64,000 nucleotides of DNA from Nocardioides humi (GCF_006494775.1 NZ_CP041146.1:5146001-5210000); one strand, 5' to 3'. Positions 34,977-45,149 are shown, numbered from the stretch's first letter. Program-made: numbers and translations. The notes: generated by a model from the letters alone, not told the origin.

Positions 34977-35110
34977 TCCGATGGGCCGAGCGTGTCGCAG
35001 ACGCCGCTTGCCGCACGGACCTCGCTCCGCTCGGCCCGCGGGCAGCGCGCCGTGCCGCTCCGCGGCCATGCGCCACGCTGCCGGCCGGCCTGATCTGATG
35101 GGGCGCTGAC

Positions 35111-35854
35111 ATGGGGTTCGGGCGAGGGGCGGGCTTCCTGCTCCGCGGGCTCCGGCTGTGGCGGGAGCGGCCGCGGCTGATGCTGCTGGGGATCCTCCCG
35201 GCGGCGCTGGTCGCGATCCTGGTCCTCGCGCTGCTGGTGACGCTGGTCTTCGTCGTCGACGACCTGGTCGGCTGGGCCACGCCCTTCGCCGACGACTGGG
35301 ACGAGGCGGTGCGCGGCCTGTTCCGGGCGGCGCTCTACCTGCTCGTCCTCGCGGGCGCCGGCATGCTCGCGATCATCACCTTCACCGGGCTGACCCTCGC
35401 GGTCGGCGATCCCTTCTACGAGCGGATCTGGAAGGAGGTCGAGCTCTCGCTCGGCGGCGACGTCCCCGACAGCGGCGTCGGCTGGCTCCGCGGCGCGGTC
35501 GACGGGCTGGTGCTCGTGGTGTTCGGCGTGCTGACCGCCGTCGGGGTGTTCGTGATCGGCCTGCTGCCGGTGATCGGCTCCGTGGTCGGCGCGGTCCTCG
35601 GGCTGGCCGTGTCCGGGCGGCTGCTCGCCGGCGAGCTCGTCTCCCGCCCGCTGGAGGCGCGCGGCATGGACCGGGCCGCCCGAGCCGCCCTGATGCGGCG
35701 CCACCGGGGCGCGATGCTCGGCTTCGGCGTGTGCGTCCAGGCCTGCTTCCTCGTCCCGTTCGGCGGGATCCTGGTCATGCCCGCGGCGGTCGCCGGCGCG
35801 ACGTACCTCGCGCGGGAGGCGCTGGGTACGGCGCCCCATGCGAATTCGTCGTAG
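35111..35854 (+). CDS. EI24/CysZ-like membrane protein
   Basis: 247 residues with four or more membrane segments (LMLLGILPAALVAILVLALL, LYLLVLAGAGMLAIITFTGL, GLVLVVFGVLTAVGVFVIGL, LLPVIGSVVGAVLGLAVSG). The EI24 family includes CysZ sulfate permeases, but function in actinobacteria is not established. Signature FYERIWKEVE follows LTLAVGDP. The last residues (HANSS) and the TAG stop come from the left arm and loop of the 21-bp inverted repeat at 35831-35889. That suggests the repeat was added at, or modified, the end of the gene. Confidence 0.85.
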   Translation: MGFGRGAGFLLRGLRLWRERPRLMLLGILPAALVAILVLALLVTLVFVVDDLVGWATPFADDWDEAVRGLFRAALYLLVLAGAGMLAIITFTGLTLAVGDPFYERIWKEVELSLGGDVPDSGVGWLRGAVDGLVLVVFGVLTAVGVFVIGLLPVIGSVVGAVLGLAVSGRLLAGELVSRPLEARGMDRAARAALMRRHRGAMLGFGVCVQACFLVPFGGILVMPAAVAGATYLAREALGTAPHANSS

Positions 35855-35889
35855 TTAGGGCCGATTCGCGACGAATTCGCATGGGGCGC
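35831..35889. repeat. Perfect 21-bp inverted repeat with 17-bp loop at a convergent gene junction
   Basis: Left arm 35831-35851 and right arm 35869-35889 are exactly complementary; each contains GAATTC and CATGCG/CGCATG. It lies between the stops of the convergent EI24 and LysR genes and has no T-run. A strong bidirectional hairpin terminator, or a dispersed palindromic repeat, is likely. Confidence 0.85.
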
Positions 35890-35896
35890 GCGAAGA

Positions 35897-36796
35897 TCAG
35901 GCCGCCCTGGTGTCGGCGAAGGCGGCCAGCACCGCCTGCACGGCCGGCGAGTCGGCCATGGTCCGCCGGTGCAGGGCGTCGATGAGCCGGACCGGCTCCG
36001 GATCGCGGACCGGTACGGCGACCAGGTCGGCGCCGAGCGGAGCGCGCCCCATCCGGGGGACCAGCGCGACGCCGAGGCCGGCGCGGACCAGGGCCAGGTG
36101 GGACTCGAACTCCGCCGAGACGTGGGCGATCCGGGGCGGACGGCCGGTGCCGTCGTACATCCGGGAGAGCCACTGGCGGCAGATCGTGCCCTCGGGGGTG
36201 GCGATCCAGTCGACGTCGAGCAGGTCGTGCGGGGTGACCCGGTCGCGGCGGGCGAGGGGGTCGTCGCGGTGGACGACGAGGTCGGCGACGTCGCCGGGCA
36301 GGGGAGTGGCGGCGACGTGGTCCGGTACGGCGAGCGGCACTCCGCCCCAGCGGTGCACGATGCCGAGCTCGATCTGCCCGCTCGCGACGAGGTCGACGAC
36401 GTCCCAGGGCTCGGCCTCGCGCAGGGTGAGGGCGAGGCCGGGGTGGGCGTCGCGCAGGCTGCGCGCGATCGGGGCGACCAGCCCGCGCATGGCGGTGGAG
36501 AAGACGGCGAGGCGGAGCCGGCCCGCGACCACCCCGGCGCGCTGCTGGAGGGACGCCTCGAGCTGCTCGAGATCGGCGAGGACCTGATCGCCCGCGTCGA
36601 CGAGGTGCTGCCCGTGGCTCGTCAGCATCACGCCGCGCCCGACCCGCTCGAGCAGCGGGACGCCGGTCTGCCGCTCGAGCCGCTTGACCTGCTGGGAGAC
36701 GGCGCTCGGCGTGTACCCGGTCGCCGTGGCCGCGCCGACCACCGAGCCGTGGGTGGCGACCGCCCGCAGGCCGGCCAGTGCGTCGAGATCGATCAT
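35897..36796 (-). CDS. LysR-family transcriptional regulator
   Basis: 299 residues; ATG at 36796. The winged helix-turn-helix is at ~1-60 (LDALAGLRAVATHGSVVGAA, TATGYTPSAVSQQVKRLERQ, TGVPLLERVGRGVMLTSHG). A standard substrate-binding domain follows (GRLRLAVFSTAMRGLVAPIA, VASGQIELGIVHRWGGVPL). It is divergent from the EamA transporter gene, 61 bp apart, the usual arrangement for a LysR regulator and its target exporter. Confidence 0.92.
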   Translation of the reverse strand: MIDLDALAGLRAVATHGSVVGAATATGYTPSAVSQQVKRLERQTGVPLLERVGRGVMLTSHGQHLVDAGDQVLADLEQLEASLQQRAGVVAGRLRLAVFSTAMRGLVAPIARSLRDAHPGLALTLREAEPWDVVDLVASGQIELGIVHRWGGVPLAVPDHVAATPLPGDVADLVVHRDDPLARRDRVTPHDLLDVDWIATPEGTICRQWLSRMYDGTGRPPRIAHVSAEFESHLALVRAGLGVALVPRMGRAPLGADLVAVPVRDPEPVRLIDALHRRTMADSPAVQAVLAAFADTRAA

Positions 36797-36857
36797 GCAG
36801 CAACGCTACATCCTTCGGTGCATTTCTATTCGCTGGTGCTTCAACATCGCGGCCGGG

Positions 36858-37799
36858 ATGCTGGACGACGTGAGCCGCCGTGACCAGTCCCTCGCCGCCC
36901 TCGTGGCCGTGATCTGGGGCTTCAACTTCGTCGTCATCGACTGGGGCATGGGCGACGTCCCGCCGCTGCTGTTCCTCGCCGCCCGCTTCCTCGCGGTCGT
37001 CGTCCCGGCGGTCTTCCTGCTCGCGCCGCCGCCGGTGCCGTGGCGGACCGTGGCCGCCGTCGGGGTGTTCATGTCGCTTGGCCAGTTCGGCTTCCTCTAC
37101 GTCGCGATGGACGCCGGGATGCCGCCCGGCCTGGCCGGCCTGGTCCTCCAGGCGCAGGTCGTGCTGACGATCCTGCTGGCCGCCGGGGTACTGCGGGAGC
37201 GGCCGACCCGGCCGCAGGTCGCCGGGGTGGTGCTCGGCGCCGTCGGGCTGGTCGTCGTCGGCCTCGGGCGCGGCGGCCACGTGCCGGCGATCGCGCTCGC
37301 GCTGTGCCTGACGGCCGCGCTGATGTGGGCGATCGGCAATGTCGTCTCGCGGGCCTCGGGTGCCACGGGCGGGCTGTCGCTGACCGTGTGGTCGGCGCTC
37401 GTCGTCCCCGTCCCGCTGGTGCTGCTCTCCCTCGTCGTGGACGGCCCGGCCGCGGTCGTCGACGGGGTGGGCGCCTTCGGCTGGCGGGCCGCGGTCTCGA
37501 CGCTCTACACCGCGGGGCTCGCCTCGCTGGTCGGGTACGGCGCCTTCAACGGGCTGCTGTCCCGCAACCCGTCGGCCGCCGTGGTGCCCTGGATCCTGCT
37601 GGTGCCGCCCGTCGCGATCGGCTCCGCCTGGGCGCTGCTCGGCGAGGTGCCGTCGGTCGGGGAGCTGGTGGGTGGCGCGGTCCTGGTGCTGGGCGTGCTC
37701 GTGGCGCAGCGCCGGGTGCCGGTCAGCGCCCCGACTCGGTGTACGCCGGACCCCCGCCCGCCAGGCTCGCCAGCGCGGCCCGCACCCGCCGGGCGGTGA
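36858..37799 (+). CDS. EamA-family (DMT superfamily) transporter
   Basis: 313 residues from an ATG at 36858 (GTG at 36870 is an alternative). Ten predicted membrane helices in two EamA repeats, from SLAALVAVIWGFNFVVIDWG to LVGGAVLVLGVLVAQRR. Typical motifs: RFLAVVVPAVFLL, LVLQAQVVLTILLAAGVLRE, GVVLGAVGLVVVGLG, and GYGAFNGLLSRNPSAAVVPW in the second half. Such proteins export amino acids or metabolites. The 3' end overlaps the convergent Nudix gene by 77 bp. Confidence 0.9.
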   Translation: MLDDVSRRDQSLAALVAVIWGFNFVVIDWGMGDVPPLLFLAARFLAVVVPAVFLLAPPPVPWRTVAAVGVFMSLGQFGFLYVAMDAGMPPGLAGLVLQAQVVLTILLAAGVLRERPTRPQVAGVVLGAVGLVVVGLGRGGHVPAIALALCLTAALMWAIGNVVSRASGATGGLSLTVWSALVVPVPLVLLSLVVDGPAAVVDGVGAFGWRAAVSTLYTAGLASLVGYGAFNGLLSRNPSAAVVPWILLVPPVAIGSAWALLGEVPSVGELVGGAVLVLGVLVAQRRVPVSAPTRCTPDPRPPGSPARPAPAGR

Positions 37800-38514
37800 A
37801 GTCGGCCGCCCGGTCGTCGACCTCGGCGAGGGTGAGGAACTCCGCCGTCTTGATCTCGCGGGCCTGGGGGACGACCTGCTGGACGATCGAGGGCGGGTGC
37901 ACGCCGCCGTCGAAGACCAGGCACAGCGCGTCGTCCCAGCCGCCCCACGGCGGCAGCCAGTCGGTGAGCAGCAGCGCTCCGGCCTCGATGGTGAGGTCGA
38001 GCTCCTCCTCGACCTCCCGGCTGACCGCGATGCGCGGGGACTCGCCGACCTCGACCACACCGCCGGGCAGGTCCCAGTCGGTCTTGTAGGTCAGGTTGCA
38101 CATGAGCACCCGCGGCTCGGCGCCGTCCGACCCGTCGCCGTCGCGCACCAGCATCTGCCCGATCCCGCGCTTGCGCGGCAGGAACGAGTTGAGCAGCGCG
38201 CGGAACCCGCCGGGCTCGTGCACCGGGGTGTCGTCGACCAGCCGGGCGTAGACCACCACGTCGCCGGCCCGCCCCCGCTGCACGCCCTCGCGGCGCAGGC
38301 CCGACCAGGTCGCGATGCGCTGGGCGTCGGGGTCGTCGATGGCGACCTTGACCTCCACGCGCTCGTGGTCGGTGAGGGCGGCGGCGACCTGGCGTCGTAC
38401 GACGTCCACCGCCGCCTGCCAGCCGCGCTCGGTGAGGTCCGAGGTCCAGGTCAGCCGGGCGGTGCCGTCGTCGACCGTCCAGTGACTGATCTCGGGCTGC
38501 TCGGGCTCGGGCAC
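37723..38514 (-). CDS. Nudix hydrolase with N-terminal acetyltransferase-like region
   Basis: 263 residues; GTG start. The C-terminal half is a Nudix domain with a complete box: GGVVEVGESPRIAVSREVEE, ELDL near residue 150 (Gx5Ex7REUxEExGU-like). The N-terminal ~100 residues (RERVEVKVAIDDPDAQRIAT-type, WSGLRREGVQRGRAGDVVVY) look like the last part of a GNAT fold, lacking the acetyl-CoA loop. The substrate is unknown. It could pair a degenerate acetyltransferase domain with a house-cleaning pyrophosphatase. Confidence 0.85.
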   Translation of the reverse strand: MPEPEQPEISHWTVDDGTARLTWTSDLTERGWQAAVDVVRRQVAAALTDHERVEVKVAIDDPDAQRIATWSGLRREGVQRGRAGDVVVYARLVDDTPVHEPGGFRALLNSFLPRKRGIGQMLVRDGDGSDGAEPRVLMCNLTYKTDWDLPGGVVEVGESPRIAVSREVEEELDLTIEAGALLLTDWLPPWGGWDDALCLVFDGGVHPPSIVQQVVPQAREIKTAEFLTLAEVDDRAADFTARRVRAALASLAGGGPAYTESGR

Positions 38515-38518
38515 GCCC

Positions 38519-40447
38519 TCACCCTAGGGGGGAGCGCAACCACAGCGTGGCGAGAGGGGGCACCACGAGGTCGGCGTACGCCGCGCTGCCGCCGGGAGCG
38601 CCGGACTCCAGGGGCCTGGCGGCGTGGGCGTGGACGGTGCCGAGGTTGCCGACCCCGCTGCCGCCGTACGCCGCCGCGTCGGTGTTGAGCAGCTCCACCC
38701 AGTCGCCGGCGATCGGGAGGCCGAGGCGGTAGTCGTGGGGGACGGCGGCGAAGTTGGTGACGCAGACCAGGTCGGGCGCGCCCTCGTCGCCGGAGCGGCG
38801 GACGAACGAGAAGACGTTGTGGCCGGCGTCCTGGGCGTCGATCCACGCGAAGCCGGCCGGGTCGTTGTCGAGGCGCCACAGCGCGGGCTCCTCGCGATAG
38901 CGGGCGTTGAGGTCGCGCACGAAGTCGCGGACGCCGGCGTGGTCGGGCTTCTGCAGCAGCCACCAGTCCAGCTCGCGGGCCTCGGCCCACTCCGACTCCT
39001 GGGCGAGCTCGGTGCCCATCATGACCAGCTGCTTTCCGGGGTGGGCCCACATGAAGGCGAGATAGGCGCGCAGGGTCGCGAGCTGCTGCCAGCGGTCGCC
39101 CGGCATCTTCCGCACCAGCGAGCCCTTGCCGTGCACGACCTCGTCGTGGCTGAGCGGGAGCACGTAGTTCTCGGAGAAGGCGTAGACGAGCGAGAACGCC
39201 AGCTCGCCGTGGTGGTAGGAGCGGTGCACGGGGTCGTGCGCGAGGTAGCGCAGGCTGTCGTGCATCCACCCCATGTTCCACTTGAAGCCGAAGCCGAGCC
39301 CGCCGCCCGAGGTCGCCCCGGTGACCCCCGGCCAGGCGGTCGACTCCTCGGCGATGGTGACGATGCCCGGCACCCGCTTGTAGGCCGTGGCGTTGAGCTC
39401 CTGCAGGAACTGCACGGCCTCCAGATGCTCGTGGCCGCCGTGCCGGTTGGGGGTCCACTCGCCGTCCTTGCGGCCGTAGTCGAGGTAGAGCATCGAGGCG
39501 ACGCCGTCGACGCGCAGGCCGTCGGCATGGAACTCCTCGAGCCAGTAGAGCGCGTTGGCGACCAGGAAGTTGCGGACCTCGGGGCGGCCGAAGTCGAAGA
39601 TGTGGGAGCCCCATTCGGGGTGCCAGCCGCGCCGGGGGTCGGGGTGCTCGTAGAGCGGCGTGCCGTCGAAGCGCACCAGCGCCCACTCGTCGGTCGCGAA
39701 GTGACCCGGCACCCAGTCGAGGATCACCGCGATGCCCGCCCGGTGGAGCGCGTCGACGAGCCGCCGGAAGCCGTCGGGGTCGCCGAAGCGCGCGTCCGGG
39801 GCGAAGTAGCCGGTGACGTGATAGCCCCAGGAGCCGCCGAACGGGTGCTGCATGACCGGCATCAGCTCGACGTGGGTGAACCCGAGGTCGGCGAGGTACT
39901 GCGGGAGGTGCGCGGCCAGCTCGTCGTACGACCAGAAGGAGCCGTCGGGGTGGCGCTTCCACGAGCCGAGGTGGAGCTCGTACGTCGCCATCGGCTCCTG
40001 GACCGGTCGGCGGCCCGCGCGGGCGGCGAGCCACGCGTCGTCCTGCCACACGTGACTGCTCGTGAAGACCCGGGAGGCGGTCGCGGGCGGCACCTCGGCG
40101 TGGAAGGCCATCGGGTCGGCCTTGTGCCGCCAGATGCCGTCGGCGCCCTCGACGACGTACTTGTAGGCGGCTCCCGAGCCGACCCCGGCGGCGAAGGCCT
40201 CCCACAGGCCGCTCCCGATCCGGGTCATCCGGTGGGCGTTGCCGTCCCAGCCGTTGAAGTCGCCGACGACGCTCACGTTGCGGGCGTTGGGGGCCCAGAC
40301 GACGAAGCTGGTGCCCTCGGCCCCGGGCCCGGTGCGGACGTGGGCGCCGAGGACGTGCCACAGCAGCTCGTGCCGTCCCTCCGCGACGAGGTGGAGGTCG
40401 ATCTCCCCGAGGGTGGAACCGGAGGTGCTGCGCTCTGTGGGCGGCAT
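38519..40447 (-). CDS. glgB: 1,4-alpha-glucan branching enzyme
   Basis: 642 residues. GH13 family. An N-terminal CBM48 domain ([20 protein letters not shown]) leads into the catalytic barrel. The conserved regions are clear: [16 protein letters not shown] (region I), [20 protein letters not shown] (region II, nucleophile Asp), [14 protein letters not shown] (region III, acid Glu) and [15 protein letters not shown] (region IV, Asp). Introduces alpha-1,6 branches. It should cooperate with glgE ~6 kb away to build branched alpha-glucan from maltose-1-phosphate. Its start is only 17 bp from the divergent MFS gene. Confidence 0.97.
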   Translation of the reverse strand: MPPTERSTSGSTLGEIDLHLVAEGRHELLWHVLGAHVRTGPGAEGTSFVVWAPNARNVSVVGDFNGWDGNAHRMTRIGSGLWEAFAAGVGSGAAYKYVVEGADGIWRHKADPMAFHAEVPPATASRVFTSSHVWQDDAWLAARAGRRPVQEPMATYELHLGSWKRHPDGSFWSYDELAAHLPQYLADLGFTHVELMPVMQHPFGGSWGYHVTGYFAPDARFGDPDGFRRLVDALHRAGIAVILDWVPGHFATDEWALVRFDGTPLYEHPDPRRGWHPEWGSHIFDFGRPEVRNFLVANALYWLEEFHADGLRVDGVASMLYLDYGRKDGEWTPNRHGGHEHLEAVQFLQELNATAYKRVPGIVTIAEESTAWPGVTGATSGGGLGFGFKWNMGWMHDSLRYLAHDPVHRSYHHGELAFSLVYAFSENYVLPLSHDEVVHGKGSLVRKMPGDRWQQLATLRAYLAFMWAHPGKQLVMMGTELAQESEWAEARELDWWLLQKPDHAGVRDFVRDLNARYREEPALWRLDNDPAGFAWIDAQDAGHNVFSFVRRSGDEGAPDLVCVTNFAAVPHDYRLGLPIAGDWVELLNTDAAAYGGSGVGNLGTVHAHAARPLESGAPGGSAAYADLVVPPLATLWLRSPLG

Positions 40448-40464
40448 CTTGGCGAGTCTAACGC

Positions 40465-41736
40465 GTGGTGAATGATGAGGGCGTGGGCGAACGGCTGGGG
40501 TGGAGATATGCGGTCCTGATCCCGGCGGTCCTCGCCGCGCTGTCGATGATCGGCCCGTTCAGCATCGACACGCCGTTCCCGGCGTTCCCGGAGCTGGGGC
40601 GCGAGCTCGGGGTCGGCAGCGAGGCGCTGCAGCTCATCGTCACCGTCTACCTCGGCTCCTTCGCGCTGATGAGCGTCTTCCACGGCCCGCTCTCCGACGC
40701 CGTCGGCCGCCGGCCGGTGATGGCCTGCTCGATCGTGGTGTACGTCGCCGCGTCGGTCGGGTGCGCCCTGGCCGGCGACCTCGCCGTGCTCCTGGCCTTC
40801 CGGGCGCTGCAGGGCCTGAGCGCCGGCGGCGCCACGATCGTCAGCCGCACCGTCGTCCGCGACCTCTTCGACGGCGCGCAGGCGCAGCGCCTGATGAGCC
40901 GGGTCGCGATCATCTTCGGCCTGGCCCCCGCGATCGGCCCGATCCTCGGCGGCGTGCTGCTCCAGCTCGGGCCGTGGCCGCTGATCTTCGCCTTCCAGGC
41001 CGGGCTCGGCGTGGTGCTGATCGCCGCGGTCCTCCTGCTGCTGCCCGAGACGCACCCGCGCGAGCGGCGGGTCCCGCTGCGGGTGGGCGCCGTCCTGGGC
41101 GGGTTGGTCGAGGTCGCGCGCGAGGGCGCCTTCCACCGCCTCGGCTGGGCCACCGCCCTCATCTTCGGCGCCCAGTTCCTCTACATCGGCGGCGCCGCCG
41201 TCTTCGTCGTCGACGTGCTCGGGCAGGGCGAGCTCGACTTCTGGAAGCTCTTCGTGCCGATGATCGGCGCGATGATGCTCGGCTCCTGGCTGTGCGGCCG
41301 CGCCGCCGGCCGGATCACCGCCCGCCGCCTCGTCTCGCTCGGCTGCACGACCTCGTTCGCCGGCGGGGTCGTGGGCGTGATCGTCGCCGCGACCCCGGCC
41401 GGCGACCGGATGCCGTGGGCGGTGCTCGGCGTCTCGCTCATCGCGCTCGGCAACGGCATCACCTACCCGACCATCCAGCTCATGCTCCTCGACCGCTTCC
41501 CCGCCCGCCGCGGCGCCGTGGTGTCGCTGGCCACCTTCGTGGCGCTCGTCCTCAACGCGGTCACGGCCGTCGCCGTCGTACCCGTCATCGGCGGCTCGGC
41601 CCTCGGCTTCGCCGTCGCCGCCCTGATCGGCGTCGGCGCCGGCCAGCTGCTCTGGGCCTGGCACTGCGCCGTCGAGGACCGGGACTGTGCGGTGTCCGGT
41701 GAGGTCGGCGAGCTGGAGCCGGTGGAGCTGCTCTGA
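40465..41736 (+). CDS. Bcr/CflA-family MFS multidrug transporter
   Basis: 423 residues; GTG at 40465, with GTG at 40468 and 40483 as alternatives. Twelve hydrophobic segments. The DHA1 drug:proton antiporter pattern is present: [20 protein letters not shown], then the motif A region [40 protein letters not shown], and [17 protein letters not shown] (motif C-like). Substrate unknown. It is followed by an array of overlapping palindromes (41745-41811) that may terminate its transcript. Confidence 0.9.
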   Translation: MVNDEGVGERLGWRYAVLIPAVLAALSMIGPFSIDTPFPAFPELGRELGVGSEALQLIVTVYLGSFALMSVFHGPLSDAVGRRPVMACSIVVYVAASVGCALAGDLAVLLAFRALQGLSAGGATIVSRTVVRDLFDGAQAQRLMSRVAIIFGLAPAIGPILGGVLLQLGPWPLIFAFQAGLGVVLIAAVLLLLPETHPRERRVPLRVGAVLGGLVEVAREGAFHRLGWATALIFGAQFLYIGGAAVFVVDVLGQGELDFWKLFVPMIGAMMLGSWLCGRAAGRITARRLVSLGCTTSFAGGVVGVIVAATPAGDRMPWAVLGVSLIALGNGITYPTIQLMLLDRFPARRGAVVSLATFVALVLNAVTAVAVVPVIGGSALGFAVAALIGVGAGQLLWAWHCAVEDRDCAVSGEVGELEPVELL

Positions 41737-41744
41737 AGGGGCCT

Positions 41745-41811
41745 GCATGGATCCCCGGACATCCGGGGATCCATGCGCTTGTCAGGGGTTGCAACACCTG
41801 ACAAGCGCATG
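41745..41811. repeat. Two overlapping palindromes after the MFS gene
   Basis: Palindrome 1 has 15-bp arms (41745-41759 and 41762-41776) around a 2-base centre and includes GGATCC. Palindrome 2 has 15-bp arms (41772-41786 and 41797-41811) around a 10-base loop. They share bases 41772-41776, so only one can form fully in a single strand. No T-run follows. They lie between two + strand genes. Confidence 0.8.
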
Positions 41812-41907
41812 CACTGCCTGTCCGCTGTGACGGATGGGACGCGTGGTGCTCGACCGGGACGGCCGGGTGGGGGTGAGGGTGCCCCGCGCAGTGCAGGCGG
41901 ATGCGGG

Positions 41908-42741
41908 ATGATCGGGCGCATGGGTCGTCTCGTCGTGCTCGCCGTCCTCGTCGCGCTGCTCGCCCCGGCCGGACCGGTCCGGGCTGCCACCCCGACCGCC
42001 CCGACCGCCCCGACCGCCCCGACCGCCCCGACCGCCCCGGCTCGTGCCACCGTCCACTCCGGCGCGGACCTCCCGCTCGCCGGCAAGGTCGTGGTCATCG
42101 ACCCCGGCCACCAGCTCGGCAACGCCCGCCACCGCCGCGAGATTAACCAGCCCGTCGACGCCGGCAACGGCCAGCGCAAGCCCTGCAACACGACCGGTAC
42201 GGCGACCAACAGCGGGTTCCCGGAGGCGACGTTCACCTGGAAGGTCGCGCGCAAGCTCCGCAAGCGGCTGCGGGCGCTCGGCGCCGAGGTCGTGCTGACC
42301 CGCACCACCAACAGCCGCCGGGACTGGGGGCCCTGCGTCGACGTACGCGGGCGGCTCGGCAACGGCGGCTATCGCGGCTGGGAGCGGCCGGCCGACCTCA
42401 AGCTGAGCATCCACGGCGACGGCTCCCTCAGCGGCGGGCGCGGGTTCCACGTCATCGTCGCGGGAAAGCCGCAGGGTCGCGCCGCGTCGACCGCGTTCGG
42501 CCGGACCACCCGCGCGGCCCTGCACGACCGCGGCTTCCGCAACGCCACCTACACCGCCGGCGGCCGCGGCTTCGTGTACCGCTCCGACCTCGCCACCCTC
42601 AACCTGTCGGAGGTCCCCACCGCCATGGTCGAGCTCGGCAACATGCGCAACGCCGCCGACGCCCGGGTGATGCGCTCGTCGAAGGGACAGAAGAGGTACG
42701 CCGCGGCGCTGGCCGCCGCCGTCCGCCGTTACCTCGGCTGA
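41908..42741 (+). CDS. Secreted N-acetylmuramoyl-L-alanine amidase (Amidase_3)
   Basis: 277 residues; ATG at 41908, with an alternative at 41920. A signal peptide (RLVVLAVLVALLAPAGPVRA) is followed by five near-perfect 9-base repeats coding for Thr-Ala-Pro (about 41995-42040), a flexible linker. The catalytic domain has the zinc motif VVVIDPGHQLGN, then GFPEATFTWKVARKLRKRLR, and LKLSIHGDGSLSGGRGFHV with the second His. The C-terminal PTAMVELGNMRNAADARVM contains the catalytic Glu. It cleaves the amide bond between MurNAc and the stem peptide. Confidence 0.9.
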   Translation: MIGRMGRLVVLAVLVALLAPAGPVRAATPTAPTAPTAPTAPTAPARATVHSGADLPLAGKVVVIDPGHQLGNARHRREINQPVDAGNGQRKPCNTTGTATNSGFPEATFTWKVARKLRKRLRALGAEVVLTRTTNSRRDWGPCVDVRGRLGNGGYRGWERPADLKLSIHGDGSLSGGRGFHVIVAGKPQGRAASTAFGRTTRAALHDRGFRNATYTAGGRGFVYRSDLATLNLSEVPTAMVELGNMRNAADARVMRSSKGQKRYAAALAAAVRRYLG

Positions 42742-42769
42742 GTCCGGCGACGGCTGCGAGGATGCGCCC

Positions 42770-43819
42770 ATGCTCCACCGCTCCCTCCGGCGCATCGTCC
42801 TGCTCGTCGGCGCCCTGGCCGTCGCTTCCGCGCTCTCCGCCTGCAGTACGACGGAGCCGCGCCTCGACCGCGTGGGGGCCGAGAAGGCGGACGGCCCGGG
42901 AGATCGGACCGCGGACGAGGAGGACGAGGGGGAGGACGAGCACGACGGAGAGGATGTCCCGCAGGACGACGGGGCCGGCCTGCAGGTCGTCCCGGGGACC
43001 GAGCGCGAGGCTCAGGAGCTGGTCGACGCGGCCGAGCGGAAGTTCCTCGAGGAGCCGAGCGCCGAGTTCGAGGTGTGGTGGATCGGCGGCGGAGAGGTCG
43101 AGACTCCCATCGAGGGCGCCTTCGATGCCGCGCAGCCGGCGACGGAGGTCACCCTCGGGATGGACGAGGACAACCAGTACGTGATGCGCCTGCGCGGTGA
43201 GGACACCTGGCTCCGCGCGACGGTGGACGGCAGGTCGATGGACTGCTGGATGCACCTGACCGGTGGCGCCGTGGACGGCGGTCCGGCAGGGGTGCCCTAC
43301 CAGGCGTTGCTGCTCTTCGAGCCGGTCGCTCTCGGCCGCAAGGTGCTCACCGACGGCGACCGCTGGTCCCTGGAGAACGGCTACGACCGCATCGGCGACC
43401 GGGTGGTCGTCGAGCTCCGGCTGGACGAGGCGCTCCCGGCGGTGTTCCCGCAGCCGGGCGGCCTGGCGGCGAAGCCGCTCGATCCCCGGGCACGGGTGCG
43501 CGCGGTGGCGAACGTCGGGGTGGGCGGGCGCTACTCGAGCATCGAGTACGACGTCGCCGACCTGTTCGACGCGCTCGCGGCATCCCGCGGCGGCGTTCCG
43601 GAAGAGCTGCGCGGGCTCGTGGCCGAGCCGATCATGCAGGACCTGCAGGTGGAGATCAGGTATCACGACTACGGCAGCCCGGTCGAGGTCGCGGCGCCGC
43701 CGCGCGCGGAGGTGGCCGACTTCGGCAGCTGGAGCGACCTCCTCGCCGGAATCGAGGACCCGGCCGCCCGCGAGCCGGGCAGCGCGCCGTCCTGTGACGC
43801 CGCGCTCCGCGGCGCCTGA
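42770..43819 (+). CDS. Putative lipoprotein, LprG/LppX-like size, unknown function
   Basis: 349 residues. The N-terminus has a signal peptide ending in a lipobox (VASALSACSTTEP), so Cys is probably acylated and the protein anchored outside. A strongly acidic linker (~35-65, DEEDEGEDEHDGEDVPQDDG) precedes a globular domain with beta-rich composition (EDTWLRATVDGRSMDCWMHL). I do not recognise the family. The gene is separate in direction from the flanking maltokinase. Confidence 0.75.
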   Translation: MLHRSLRRIVLLVGALAVASALSACSTTEPRLDRVGAEKADGPGDRTADEEDEGEDEHDGEDVPQDDGAGLQVVPGTEREAQELVDAAERKFLEEPSAEFEVWWIGGGEVETPIEGAFDAAQPATEVTLGMDEDNQYVMRLRGEDTWLRATVDGRSMDCWMHLTGGAVDGGPAGVPYQALLLFEPVALGRKVLTDGDRWSLENGYDRIGDRVVVELRLDEALPAVFPQPGGLAAKPLDPRARVRAVANVGVGGRYSSIEYDVADLFDALAASRGGVPEELRGLVAEPIMQDLQVEIRYHDYGSPVEVAAPPRAEVADFGSWSDLLAGIEDPAAREPGSAPSCDAALRGA

Positions 43820-43827
43820 GCGAGACC

Positions 43828-45149
43828 TCAGCCGGCGGTCAGCCGAGCCACCCCTGCGAGCGGGATGGGCAGCCAGGTGGGGCGGTTGCGGGCCTCGTAG
43901 ACGCATTCGTAGACGGCCTTGTCGACGACGTACGCCGTGAGCAGCACCCGGTCGGTGGCGCCCAGGGCGCCGTCGTCGCAGTAGGCGGACAGGAACGCCC
44001 GGCGGTTGCGCCGGGCCCACTCGGCGGCGCGGACCGAGCGCTGGTGCAGGACGTCGGGATCCACGTCGGGGAGCGACTCGGCGACGGCGTGGGGGGCATA
44101 GTCGAAGGACCGGGTCATGCCCGCGACGTCCCGCCACGGGGAGTCGGGCAGCAGCCGCTCGGCCAGGGGCTTGGCCGGCTCGCCCTCGAAGTCGACGATC
44201 TTCCACCCGTTGACCGTGCGGAGGGTCTGGCCCAGGTGGAGGTCGCCGTGGACCCGCTGTACCGGGATCTCGCCGAGGCCGGCCATGGCGGCGAAGACGG
44301 CGCGTGCGGCGTCGGCGTGCTCGGCCAGCTCCGGTACGACGAGCGTCGCCGCGTCCAGCCGCTCGGACATCAGCGCCGCCACGGACTCGGCGGGGGCGAC
44401 GGCGGTGGGGAAGGAGGAGCGCAGCTGGGCGTGGACGTCGGCGAGGGCGGTGCCCAAGCGGGTGGCCTCGCCGGCGAAGTCGCCGCCGACCTCCTCGGCG
44501 TGCAGGTCGGCCTCGGCGAACAGGTCGCGGACGCTGGCCAGCGCCAGGTCCCAGCCGTCGCTGGCGGTGCGCAGGAACTGCTGGAGCATCCCGAGCTGGA
44601 GGTCCTCGACCTCGATCCACCCGTAGAGCTGGGCGACGTACGGCGACCCGGCCTCGGTGAGCACCCGGTGGGTGGTGATGTCGGGGTTCTCGCCCGGGGT
44701 GACCTTGCGGAACAGCTTGAGCACGGAGTCCTCGCCGAAGAGGACCGAGGAGTTCGACTGCTCGCCGCTGAACAGGCTGCCAGGGGCGTCGAGGTCGAGG
44801 TCGTGGCCCGGCAGCCGCACGAAGCCGGGCCGCTCGCCGAAGGAGCGCAGCAGCTGGGCCATGGCCGCGCGGTCGTGGGCCGCGTCGTACGCGAACGCAC
44901 CGTCCTCGGCCGTCGGCCAGCGCCCGACCAGCGCGTGCTCGAGTCGCTCCTGCGGCTCGTCGTACAGGGCGAGGGGGAGCTGGTAGAGCTCCCGGTCGGC
45001 GGTGCCGTCGTAGCTCACCTCGACCAGGAGGAGCACGACCTCCGGGCCCGGCGGTGCCGGCTCCAGCCGGCCGAGCTCGCGGGTCCCCGTGACGGTGAAC
45101 GCGCGGCCCTTGCCGCCGAACCAGCGGGCCTGGGCGAGGAAGGACGCGA

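Noticed and set aside
41993..42042. Short tandem repeats resembling a repeat array
   Set aside because: The 9-base units lie in frame in the amidase gene and code for a Thr-Ala-Pro linker; there are no spacers, so it is not CRISPR.
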